Positions 1-6,893 of a stretch of 7,017 nucleotides of DNA are shown one piece after another (positions within the stretch are counted from its first letter, which is position 1; the number at the start of each line of letters is the position of its first letter). The stretch comes from Bacteroidota bacterium (GTDB lineage Bacteria; Bacteroidota; Ignavibacteria; Kapaibacteriales; UBA2268): NCBI GenBank assembly GCA_022708005.1, contig JAKIZN010000079.1:1-7017 (forward strand). The letters run 5' to 3'. Position numbers and translations under genes: made by a program. The notes under the pieces are model-generated. The model saw only the letters and a program-made list of their open reading frames with translations, had not been told where the DNA came from and made no database searches.

Positions 1-896
1 CCAATAATTAGCACTACTTCCATAGCTACTGGGGATAGTGCAAATAGGGCGCTATTTCTCGCGATGAGAAATATTCCAGCGGTAACCATTGTTGCCGCAT
101 GGATAAGCGCACTTACAGGCGTTGGACCTGCCATAGCATCGGGCAGCCAAACGGCAAGCGGAATTTGCGCTGACTTACCCGTGCAACCCAAGAATAGAAG
201 TAAGGTAATTGCAGTTATAAGCGTGGTATCGAAATAAACATTTCTTCCTAAAAATGCGATTTCTGAAAGTTGAGTGTAGCTTAAAGTATTAAAATTAGTA
301 TAAATTAAAAACATAGCGATCAAAAAGCCGAAGTCGCCTATTCTATTGACAATAAATGCTTTATTGCCCGCGTCGCCAGTCCAAGTGATTCTTGTGCCTG
401 CAAATTTTCTGTCATACCAAAAGCCAATTAGCAAATAGGAAGCAAGCCCGACGCCTTCCCAACCGAGAAAAGTGAGCAAAAAGTTATTTGCTAAAACGAG
501 GTTTAGCATCATAAATATAAAGAGGTTCAAATAGGAAAAAAAGCGGTAAAAGCTTCTATCGCCGTGCATATAGCCGATAGAGTAGATATGTATTAAAAAT
601 CCTACTCCAGTAACCACCAGCGAGAATAAAATAGATAACTGATCTACTTGATATGACACGCTGACTGAAAAATCGCCGGCTGTTATCCATTTGAAAACAT
701 TTACAATCTGAGGCTTTGCAAGCCCTTTGCTGACTATTTCGAAGAAAATTACTGCGGAGATTATAAACGACAGCCCAACTGTTGAAGATGCTATCGTCCC
801 TATTAACTTCTCATTTTTCAAGTACTTTCCGAATAATCCGATGACCAAAAATCCAATCAGCGGCAGCAGCGGAACAAATTGTATTAATTCGTACAT
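1..896 (-). CDS. nuoL: NADH-quinone oxidoreductase subunit L (complex I), N-terminal part
   Basis: NuoL is the distal antiporter-like subunit of complex I in the inner membrane, one of the proton-pumping modules coupled to NADH:quinone oxidation. Translating the minus strand from the ATG at 896 gives 298 open codons starting MYELIQFVPLLPLIGFLVIG, and the frame leaves the window at base 1; the family is usually over 600 residues, so about half is present. Residues 141-161 contain LGWEGVGLASYLLIGFW, with the conserved membrane glutamate at 147. Residues 240-280 contain GKSAQIPLAVWLPDAMAGPTPVSALIHAATM, with the pumping lysine K241 and histidine H266. NRIGDFG at 184-190 is also typical. A CAGGA ribosome site lies at 903-907, six bases before the ATG. 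No nuoK lies upstream, where it usually sits, so this copy seems to begin its own transcription unit. NuoL is preferred over MrpA/NdhF because of overall similarity, though these relatives share the motifs. Confidence 0.95.
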   Translation of the reverse strand, partial: MYELIQFVPLLPLIGFLVIGLFGKYLKNEKLIGTIASSTVGLSFIISAVIFFEIVSKGLAKPQIVNVFKWITAGDFSVSVSYQVDQLSILFSLVVTGVGFLIHIYSIGYMHGDRSFYRFFSYLNLFIFMMLNLVLANNFLLTFLGWEGVGLASYLLIGFWYDRKFAGTRITWTGDAGNKAFIVNRIGDFGFLIAMFLIYTNFNTLSYTQLSEIAFLGRNVYFDTTLITAITLLLFLGCTGKSAQIPLAVWLPDAMAGPTPVSALIHAATMVTAGIFLIARNSALFALSPVAMEVVLII

Positions 897-929
897 ACTA
901 AGTCCTGATATATTTCAATTATTTTTTTG

Positions 930-937
930 CAAATACA
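930..937 (-). promoter_or_regulatory. Possible -7 promoter element for nuoL
   Basis: Read on the minus strand this is TGTATTTG, one base away from the Bacteroidetes -7 consensus TAnnTTTG, and it lies 33 bases before the nuoL ATG. I find no convincing TTTG -33 element at the expected distance, so this is only a candidate. The surrounding 897-1181 gap between the divergent nuoL and dipeptidase genes holds no other gene that I can support. Confidence 0.3.
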
Positions 938-1181
938 ACTTGAATAACAACGAAAAAAGTTTGTTATTAGTTTTAATTAAATTTTTGTTTTTTTTTAGCA
1001 TTTAGTAATAAACGCCAATTTTTTTGAATGCGATGGAGGCAAAAGCTAATTTATAGAAAGACTTACGTTGCTTCGGCTGCTGTTATGTGCAAGCGAGCCT
1101 TTGGGTGAAAGATGCAATATAGATGCTGTTATAACGTATTTTTTCGGTGCAATATGTTCGTTTTTAATAAGATAATTATCC

Positions 1182-1808
1182 ATGAAAAATTTTATTTTTA
1201 CTTTATGCGCAGCGTTCATTCTGTTCGCTGGCGCCGATGTGGCAAAATCGCATGAACTTACAGCAGGCGATACCGTTTTTGTTGAATTGGTATCGATTAT
1301 TCCAGATGTGATTACCGATGTAAGATATGCCACTGAAAATAATTTTGCAAAAAAGGTGCTGTATCCTTCCGATAGAGTATTTCTCAGGAGAATTGTTGCC
1401 GATAGTCTGAAATCCGCGCAGGAAAAATTCAAAGAATTGGGCTATTATATGGTAGTATTTGATGGATATAGACCGCTATCAGTGCAATATCAAATGTGGG
1501 AAATAGTGCCAGATACCAACTATGTTGCAGATCCTAAAATAGGCTCGCGGCATAATCGAGGCGCCGCAGTGGATTTGACATTAATAGATAAAGAAGGTAA
1601 TTTTGTCGATATGGGAACGGAGTTCGATGATTTTACAGAAAAAGCCAGCCCAAAATATAAAAAATTGCCCGACAATGTATTAAAAAATAGAGAAATGCTA
1701 TCGAAGGTAATGCGTGAGTGCGGGTTCGAGCCATTCGATACGGAGTGGTGGCACTTCGATTTTTACTTATGGAAAAAGTTTTCTATATCAAATTTTGTTA
1801 TAGAATAG
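1182..1808 (+). CDS. ddpX: D-alanyl-D-alanine dipeptidase, VanX/DdpX family (peptidase M15D), exported
   Basis: A zinc dipeptidase that hydrolyses D-Ala-D-Ala. The 208 residues begin with a likely type I signal peptide (residues 1-23, MKNFIFTLCAAFILFAGADV..., possible cleavage after AKS), so it probably works in the cell envelope, unlike the cytoplasmic VanX of resistance operons. The catalytic set is complete: SRHNRGAAVD at 122-131 supplies zinc ligands H124 and D131, EWWHF at 188-192 supplies the base E188 and third ligand H191, and R97 in DGYRP matches the conserved active-site arginine. RYATENNF at 48-55 is also typical. Length fits the family (about 190-210). No vanH, vanA or vanRS genes and no dipeptide transporter genes are adjacent, so recycling of wall-derived D-Ala-D-Ala is more likely than glycopeptide resistance. 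The start is the only ATG that yields a signal peptide; its ribosome site is weak. Confidence 0.92.
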   Translation: MKNFIFTLCAAFILFAGADVAKSHELTAGDTVFVELVSIIPDVITDVRYATENNFAKKVLYPSDRVFLRRIVADSLKSAQEKFKELGYYMVVFDGYRPLSVQYQMWEIVPDTNYVADPKIGSRHNRGAAVDLTLIDKEGNFVDMGTEFDDFTEKASPKYKKLPDNVLKNREMLSKVMRECGFEPFDTEWWHFDFYLWKKFSISNFVIE

Positions 1809-1898
1809 CTTGCGGAAAAGCATGATTTATATTATAATTATCAAATCGTTATGAATTGTAGGGTGCTGTCTCATAAGCTAACAAGTGAGAGCGTTGGT

Positions 1899-1946
1899 AT
1901 TTTCTAGATGTCCTACACCTTCCAAAGTGTTGGACATTTAGAAAAT
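1899..1946. repeat. Near-perfect inverted repeat (20-bp stem, 8-base loop)
   Basis: The arms 1899-1918 and 1927-1946 pair over 20 positions: 18 Watson-Crick pairs, one G-T pair (1907/1938) and one T-T mismatch (1914/1931), around the loop CTTCCAAA. The hairpin lies 90 bases after the dipeptidase stop. It has no clean T tract after it on the plus strand, although what follows is very AT-rich; read on the minus strand there is none either. It could be a transcription terminator, the core of a small miniature element or a structured RNA. The sequence alone does not decide. Confidence 0.75.
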
Positions 1947-1959
1947 TATTTAAATTTAT

Positions 1960-1979
1960 TTATAAATAATTTGTTTAGC
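1960..1979. repeat. AT-only palindrome
   Basis: AATTTATTTATAAATAATTT is a 20-base palindrome with a single mismatched pair; its inner TTATTTATAAATAA is perfect. Its right arm is also complementary to the AAATTATTTA just after the neighbouring hairpin, so alternative foldings exist. It may be chance in AT-rich DNA, a protein site, or an extension of the hairpin structure at 1899-1946. Confidence 0.45.
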
Positions 1980-2095
1980 CTTAAAGCACATTAAATACAG
2001 CTAAAAGCCACTGCATAAGCAGCGTTTGCGACGAAATGAAATTATCCACGCACTTACTTGTGCGATAACTTTTAATCAGTTTTTTTTTACTTTAT

Positions 2096-2126
2096 TTTGA
2101 TTTCTTGACGGATTTATCTATTTTTG
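2096..2126 (+). promoter_or_regulatory. Bacteroidetes-type promoter of tpl
   Basis: A TTTG -33 element at 2096-2099 is followed, after 19 bases, by TATTTTTG at 2119-2126, a perfect match to the -7 consensus TAnnTTTG. Transcription would begin near 2132, giving a 5' untranslated region of about 75 bases before the tpl ATG. No TyrR-like box (TGTAAA-N6-TTTACA) is visible, so regulation by a TyrR homologue as in enterobacteria has no support here. Confidence 0.7.
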
Positions 2127-2201
2127 CAAGTTGAATTTATGCAAATAATAATAATTTTTAATTGTTAATAAATGTCGGTTTAAGAATTTAAAAAGGGTTA
2201 G

Positions 2202-3590
<1,389 letters not shown>

Positions 3591-3619
3591 TATGATTTTT
3601 CTTTGATATTTAATATAGA

Positions 3620-3651
3620 TGGCTGCCTCTAAATCAGGCAGCCACTTTTTT
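3620..3651 (+). terminator. Rho-independent terminator of tpl
   Basis: A perfect 9-bp stem, TGGCTGCCT (3620-3628) with AGGCAGCCA (3636-3644), encloses the 7-base loop CTAAATC and is followed by C and six T (3646-3651). It begins 30 bases after the tpl stop and 30 bases before the end of the convergent fabA. The minus strand has no T tract after the stem, so it chiefly serves tpl. Confidence 0.9.
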
Positions 3652-3680
3652 ATGGATTAGATATTTGCTAGCTGCGGGGG

Positions 3681-4181
3681 TTAATCGTTGAATACCCCAA
3701 CTCTCATATTATTAACTGAATAAATTTCTTCGCCATCGCAAAGAAGTCTGCCGTCGGCGAAAATCATTGCCAATTTCAGGTTCATAATTCTTTTAATATC
3801 AACTATGTAAGTAACTTTTTTGCTTGTAGGTAATATCTGCCCGCGAAAATCAAGTTTCTCGCAGCCAAGAGCGCGACCTTTGCCTTTAGTTCCATTCCAA
3901 ACAAGAAAAAAGCCAGTGAGTTGAAGCAGTGCGTCAAGTCCCAAAGATCCCGGCATAACTGGATCATTTAGAAAATGCACTTTAAAAAACCATAGCTCTG
4001 GATTTATATCAAATTCTGCAATAATTTGTCCTTTGCCATAAGCGCCGCCATCGTCGTTGATTTCGACAATTCTATCGACTAGCAGCATTTCATCCATTGG
4101 AAGTTTTCCGCTTTCGGGGCTAAACAACTTGCCAAGCGAGCAGTCAATTAGCTCCTCTTTGTTGTAAGAGTTCTTTTTCAT
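3681..4181 (-). CDS. fabA: 3-hydroxydecanoyl-ACP dehydratase/isomerase FabA
   Basis: FabA dehydrates 3-hydroxydecanoyl-ACP and isomerises the trans-2 product to cis-3-decenoyl-ACP, the branch point of anaerobic unsaturated fatty acid synthesis. The protein is collinear with E. coli FabA: SYNKEEL near the start, INPELWFFKVHF, DPVMPGSLGLDALLQL, GKGRALG and LPTSKKVTY. Counting from the upstream ATG at 4184, the catalytic pair is H70 and D84; the aspartate in GLDA separates FabA from FabZ, which has glutamate. Length (166-167) matches the family (about 172). There are two tandem ATGs (4184 and 4181); GGAG at 4186-4189 lies one base before the first but four before the second, so the second is chosen. 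The partner ketosynthase gene fabB is not adjacent, and no promoter is evident upstream. Whether it isomerises as well as dehydrates cannot be read from sequence. Confidence 0.92.
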   Translation of the reverse strand: MKKNSYNKEELIDCSLGKLFSPESGKLPMDEMLLVDRIVEINDDGGAYGKGQIIAEFDINPELWFFKVHFLNDPVMPGSLGLDALLQLTGFFLVWNGTKGKGRALGCEKLDFRGQILPTSKKVTYIVDIKRIMNLKLAMIFADGRLLCDGEEIYSVNNMRVGVFND

Positions 4182-4265
4182 CATTCTCCAAATTTTTAAT
4201 TAAAATAAATTTTTAGTATTAATGAGCCTTTCTGGAAGAACTATATTTAGCGGTCAAAACAAAGG

Positions 4266-4291
4266 CTGCATCACACTTACAAGCGATGCAG
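4266..4291. repeat. Inverted repeat, 7-bp stem
   Basis: CTGCATC (4266-4272) pairs perfectly with GATGCAG (4285-4291) over a 12-base loop. On the plus strand it is followed by TTTTATG; on the minus strand by CCTTTGTTTTG. It is one of three inverted repeats in the gap between fabA and the TerB-like gene, and may be a weak terminator or part of a larger structured element. Confidence 0.45.
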
Positions 4292-4332
4292 TTTTATGAA
4301 ATGCACGGCTTATGAGAGCCATAGACGGTTGA

Positions 4333-4368
4333 TGTATAAAATTGTTTGGGCAGCGAATCATTTATACA
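4333..4368. repeat. Inverted repeat, 8-bp stem with 20-base spacer
   Basis: TGTATAAA (4333-4340) and TTTATACA (4361-4368) are perfect reverse complements around a 20-base spacer containing GGGCAGCG. The second arm ends three bases before the GC-rich hairpin at 4372-4402. It may be an operator or a remnant of a small element; no function can be assigned. Confidence 0.4.
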
Positions 4369-4371
4369 CCA

Positions 4372-4402
4372 AAAGGGCTGCCCGCTCGCGAGACAGCCCT
4401 TT
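4372..4402 (-). terminator. Probable terminator of the TerB-like gene
   Basis: AAAGGGCTG (4372-4380) and CAGCCCTTT (4394-4402) form a perfect 9-bp stem around a 13-base loop that contains CTCGCGAG. It begins 23 bases after the stop of the minus-strand TerB-like gene. On that strand the stem ends in CAGCCCTTTTGG, so the T tract is short; the stem is GC-rich and flanked by A on the left and T on the right, the usual form of a terminator that can work both ways. Confidence 0.65.
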
Positions 4403-4424
4403 GTAGAAATATTTGTTAATTTAG

Positions 4425-4916
4425 CTATCCATCAATAGTGTTGATGATGTCGAGTATGATATTAGTTTGTTCCAAGTCTTTCACGGAGATATGAAGGCAA
4501 TCGCCAGCTTCTTGCAGTGCCTCAATTTCTTCATAGCTCATTTTATAGTTAAAAAGAGAGCCCGAAGCATTACCAATATAAACCCCAATAGCAATAAGAT
4601 GCTTTTTAAATGCGACGCCATCTTGTGAGTCGATTTTATGATCCAAGATGAAAGCCGCCTTTCGCAAAACCTCTTTAGGTGAAATTTTTAGCCCTTCAAA
4701 GGTTCTGATGAGGCTCTCTGGCGAGTCGATTGAAGCAAGCACTTCCTTCGCCATAGAATCCCTTAGTTTGCTTGATTTAGCAATTATGTTCTCGATAGCC
4801 TTTTGCTCTTTTTTGTCGATTTTACCATCGGCGACTGCAATGAGTTTGAATATTGCAGCGATAGAAGACTGAAGCACTGCCCAATCTTCCTCTGGGAGAA
4901 CTTCACGGTATGCCAT
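4425..4916 (-). CDS. TerB-like small cytoplasmic protein of unknown function
   Basis: A 163-residue soluble protein with no signal peptide or membrane segment, mostly helical in appearance. Residues 15-50 read like the first half of a TerB/DjlA-type domain: hydrophobic helix IAAIFKLIAVADG, then the acidic motif ADGKIDKKE at 29-37, which matches the ADGxhxxxE signature of that fold. A second acidic stretch, DHKIDSQDG at 92-100, may be the paired metal-binding or repeat half. TerB-fold proteins are linked to tellurite resistance clusters and to membrane-associated stress complexes, but no other ter gene is here, so tellurite resistance is not implied. The ATG at 4916 has GAGG five bases upstream, and a TATATTTG element lies 49 bases further up. 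The family assignment rests on one motif and is tentative. Confidence 0.6.
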   Translation of the reverse strand: MAYREVLPEEDWAVLQSSIAAIFKLIAVADGKIDKKEQKAIENIIAKSSKLRDSMAKEVLASIDSPESLIRTFEGLKISPKEVLRKAAFILDHKIDSQDGVAFKKHLIAIGVYIGNASGSLFNYKMSYEEIEALQEAGDCLHISVKDLEQTNIILDIINTIDG

Positions 4917-4965
4917 AATTACCTCGCAATTAAATAGTTTAGCAATGAAAATACAGTTATTAAAG

Positions 4966-4973
4966 CAAATATA
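4966..4973 (-). promoter_or_regulatory. -7 promoter element of the TerB-like gene
   Basis: On the minus strand this is TATATTTG, a perfect TAnnTTTG match, in the 91-base gap between the exported-protein stop and the TerB-like ATG. The nearest TTTG upstream is about 30 bases away, too far for a normal -33 element. Just upstream, TTACATTAACGTAA (4983-4996) is a near-perfect palindrome, matching its own reverse complement at 12 of 14 positions, where an activator or repressor could bind. Confidence 0.45.
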
Positions 4974-5007
4974 CGAATCTGTTTACATTAACGTAAGAAG
5001 TTCCAAA

Positions 5008-5880
5008 CTATTTCTTTCGATTATGGCTTTCGAGAATAAAGTTTGCATTAATAAAATGTTTGCCTGTTTTAACGTCAGTTTCGCTAAAATAAACTCTGAG
5101 CTTTTGTTCGATTGATTGAAAAAAGTGTATCGGCAATAGCAAATCTTTTGAAATAAGCATCCTACCACCAGAATTAATTGTTGCCTTGGTAATTATCATT
5201 TGCTCTTGCATCGGCACGTCAACTTCGCCCGAGGCTGTTTTGACAAATCTAAATTGCGAGCAATCATAGCCAAGCGTGTCTATATCGACTTCTGCTCGCA
5301 TAAGATTGCTGTGTTCTAATATTGCAGAAGGGAAACCGTTCTCCACAAGTGTATCTACCGATTTGACAAGCCAAGATTCATTAACTGCTTTGTCTGTTTC
5401 TAAAAAAGGGAAGAGCAAAAATGGCTGAAACGCACCGCCCGAAGACATTACAGCTTCCGACGTATTCGGATTATATGCTCTATGCCTTTTCCCGACAGAA
5501 TCGATAATCAAACAAACTTTTCTGCCCGACCAAGGCGAATAATCCCGTTTAACGCCTTGAATGTCGCCTTTTGATTCTGCTGCGATATAGTCCGTAAAAG
5601 CCACTGTTAGATAGAACAGCCCTTTGTTATCGACAGAATCGCATACTATTTTGAATCGCTCGTATCTATCTCTTATCAATGCGTCATCGAAGTCAAATGT
5701 GATGCTATCGTGAGATTCTACTCTGTAAATTATTTCGTCGCCCGCTAAAAATTTTAGCTGATAATGCACCGTATCTTTGATTATTACATCACTATCTTCA
5801 AAATCGTTCGGCTCTTGAGCATATAAATTGAACGCAAAACCTATTGCCAGCAAAGACAAGAATATTTTTTTCATCATCAT
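5008..5880 (-). CDS. Exported protein of unknown function
   Basis: I do not recognise the family. The 290 residues begin with a clear type I signal peptide, MMMKKIFLSLLAIGFAFNLYAQ, with likely cleavage after LYA, so the mature protein is periplasmic or surface-facing. The rest is rich in beta-prone segments (YQLKFLAGDEIIYRVESHDSI, FYLTVAFTDYIAAE, KVCLIIDSVGKRH), has no second membrane segment, only two cysteines in the mature part and no lipobox. An open frame continues upstream to a TTG at 5907, but that codon overlaps the promoter element, so one of the three tandem ATGs (5880, 5877, 5874) is the start. The gene has its own promoter on the far side of the tRNA. It could be a beta-rich envelope protein. 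No catalytic motif is visible. Confidence 0.8.
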   Translation of the reverse strand: MMMKKIFLSLLAIGFAFNLYAQEPNDFEDSDVIIKDTVHYQLKFLAGDEIIYRVESHDSITFDFDDALIRDRYERFKIVCDSVDNKGLFYLTVAFTDYIAAESKGDIQGVKRDYSPWSGRKVCLIIDSVGKRHRAYNPNTSEAVMSSGGAFQPFLLFPFLETDKAVNESWLVKSVDTLVENGFPSAILEHSNLMRAEVDIDTLGYDCSQFRFVKTASGEVDVPMQEQMIITKATINSGGRMLISKDLLLPIHFFQSIEQKLRVYFSETDVKTGKHFINANFILESHNRKK

Positions 5881-5904
5881 TTCAATTTGTTTCTTTAATT
5901 TTAG

Positions 5905-5924
5905 CAAAAATAATACTATTTTTG
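5905..5924. promoter_or_regulatory. Facing pair of TATTTTTG promoter elements
   Basis: Two perfect -7 elements (TAnnTTTG) lie on opposite strands four bases apart: TATTTTTG on the minus strand at 5912-5905, pointing at the exported-protein gene, and TATTTTTG on the plus strand at 5917-5924, pointing at tRNA-Glu. Together they form an inverted repeat. The minus element would start transcription about 20 bases before the ATG at 5880. Neither has a clear TTTG at 19-21 bases upstream (on the plus strand the nearest is 27 bases away). Confidence 0.55.
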
Positions 5925-5930
5925 TAAATA

Positions 5931-5962
5931 TTGACGGTGCAGACAGGAAAAAGTTATATTTT
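5931..5962 (+). promoter_or_regulatory. Candidate promoter of tRNA-Glu
   Basis: TTGACG at 5931-5936 is followed after 18 bases by TATATTTT at 5955-5962, one base from TAnnTTTG and close to a classical -10. The start would be near 5968, a dozen bases before the tRNA, which suits a tRNA gene. It competes with the plus-strand TATTTTTG at 5917-5924 as the tRNA promoter. Confidence 0.5.
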
Positions 5963-5979
5963 CGCTGCTACAGATGAAT

Positions 5980-6051
5980 GGCGCATTCGTCTAACGGTTA
6001 GGACACGGCTCTCTCAAGGCTGAAATAGGGGTTCGATTCCCCTATGCGCTA
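5980..6051 (+). tRNA. tRNA-Glu, anticodon CTC
   Basis: The 72 bases fold as a complete cloverleaf. The acceptor stem pairs GGCGCAT (5980-5986) with ATGCGCT (6044-6050), with a G-T first pair, and the discriminator is A6051. The D arm contains GTCTAACGGTTAGGAC. The anticodon stem CGGCT/GGCTG, with two G-T pairs, presents the loop CTCTCAA, with anticodon CTC at 6013-6015. The T arm is AGGGG-TTCGATT-CCCCT. The TTCGTCTA and AGGACAC stretches are typical of bacterial tRNA-Glu. CCA is not encoded. This isoacceptor reads GAG only, so a separate TTC tRNA-Glu should exist elsewhere in the genome. Confidence 0.95.
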
Positions 6052-6132
6052 CTAAACCATATTACTACCAAATATTTAACAATCTCTTTCGTTCATAACC
6101 TGAGAGTTCTATTATTTATACTCGGAGAAGCC

Positions 6133-6813
6133 ATGAAAAAGTTGGTTTTACTTATTGCAATGCTTGTAATACCTTTTACTTCTTATTCGATTGACTTAAA
6201 GAAGTATCAAATCAAATCTGGAATTATCGAGCAAAAAATCGAAGGTACGGTGACCGGCACGCAAACTACGTATTTCGATGACTACGGCATTAAAGAAGCC
6301 ACTTACACAAAGAATACCATGAAAATACTTGGTATATCGAAATCTACTGAAACGCTTACTATTTCTGACAAAGATTGGACAATAGACATCAATTTAGACG
6401 AGAAGACGGGAACGCGGGTCTCTAACAAGGTTATCAAAGATATGCTAGATGGCATAGCAGAAAAAGATTATGAAAGATTTGGCGAAGAGATGTTAAAAAA
6501 GCTCGGCGGAAAAAAGGTTGGAAATGAAGTGATTCTTGGAAAAAATTGCGAAGTGTGGGAAATCAAAAAGGTTAACACTACATCTTGGATTTACAAAGGA
6601 ATTGCTCTAAAGTCAGTTGTTTCTATGATGGGAATGACTACGAACTATACTGCAACGAGCTTTCAAGAAAATGTGCCAATTCCAGCAGAGAAATTCCAAG
6701 TGCCAAAAGGTATTAAAATAACCGACGAAGAGATTAACAAAGAAGATATGCCTGTAAACCTTGAAGACATGTTTAAAATGTTGCAAGAAATCGAATTCGA
6801 AGAAGATGATTAG
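6133..6813 (+). CDS. Exported protein, possibly DUF4412/LolA-like
   Basis: The 226 residues begin with a signal peptide, MKKLVLLIAMLVIPFTSYSID, cleaved probably after SYS. The mature part has strand-rich segments such as YQIKSGIIEQKIEGTVTGTQTTYFDDYGIKEATYT (25-59), then NCEVWEIKK and WIYKGIALKS, and ends in an acidic tail rich in Glu and Asp. This order, a first strand pair on YxIKSGxIEY-like sequence followed by a conserved G-x-x-C/W-Y-K-G block, resembles the DUF4412/LolA-like beta proteins common in Bacteroidota, which may bind lipids or lipoproteins in the envelope; this is a resemblance, not a proven match. GGAG at 6124-6127 lies five bases before the ATG. No terminator is visible between the tRNA and this gene, so read-through from the tRNA promoter is possible. 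Confidence 0.8.
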   Translation: MKKLVLLIAMLVIPFTSYSIDLKKYQIKSGIIEQKIEGTVTGTQTTYFDDYGIKEATYTKNTMKILGISKSTETLTISDKDWTIDINLDEKTGTRVSNKVIKDMLDGIAEKDYERFGEEMLKKLGGKKVGNEVILGKNCEVWEIKKVNTTSWIYKGIALKSVVSMMGMTTNYTATSFQENVPIPAEKFQVPKGIKITDEEINKEDMPVNLEDMFKMLQEIEFEEDD

Positions 6814-6865
6814 ACTTTAGCTGTAAGATACAAGTAGTGGTATGCTGAGATTTGCACTTTAACGA

Positions 6866-6893
6866 CCAACTCTATGGCTCGCCGTATAGTTGG
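6866..6893 (+). terminator. Hairpin downstream of the exported protein, possible terminator
   Basis: CCAACTCTATGG (6866-6877) and CCGTATAGTTGG (6882-6893) pair at 11 of 12 positions (one G-T pair, one C-T mismatch) with the tetraloop CTCG. It begins 53 bases after the stop. The following GGTGATTTATATTTCTC is T-rich but is not a continuous T tract, so the terminator role is uncertain. Nothing else in 6814-7017 could be assigned. Confidence 0.5.

Noticed and set aside
727..1005. 92-codon open frame on the plus strand
   Set aside because: It overlaps the start of nuoL on the other strand, and its tail is translated from AT-rich non-coding DNA.
1028..1108. 26-codon frame starting MRWRQKLIYRK upstream of the dipeptidase
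   Set aside because: It has no recognisable ribosome site or similarity, and frames of this size are expected by chance.
1046..1432. 128-codon open frame on the minus strand
   Set aside because: It is antisense to the well-supported dipeptidase gene, whose signal peptide and motifs use the opposite strand, and its translation resembles no protein family.
2042..2050. TTATCCACG, one base from a DnaA box
   Set aside because: A single imperfect box without others nearby, an unwinding element in context or dnaA/dnaN genes does not support an origin.
2036..2068. Possible leader peptide MKLSTHLLVR before tpl, by analogy with tnaC
   Set aside because: It lies upstream of the best tpl promoter (2096-2126), so it would not be in that transcript, and it contains neither tryptophan nor tyrosine.
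5881..5907. Upstream TTG start for the exported protein (adds nine residues)
   Set aside because: The TTG overlaps the -7 promoter element, and the added residues would precede a normal signal peptide that already starts at an ATG.
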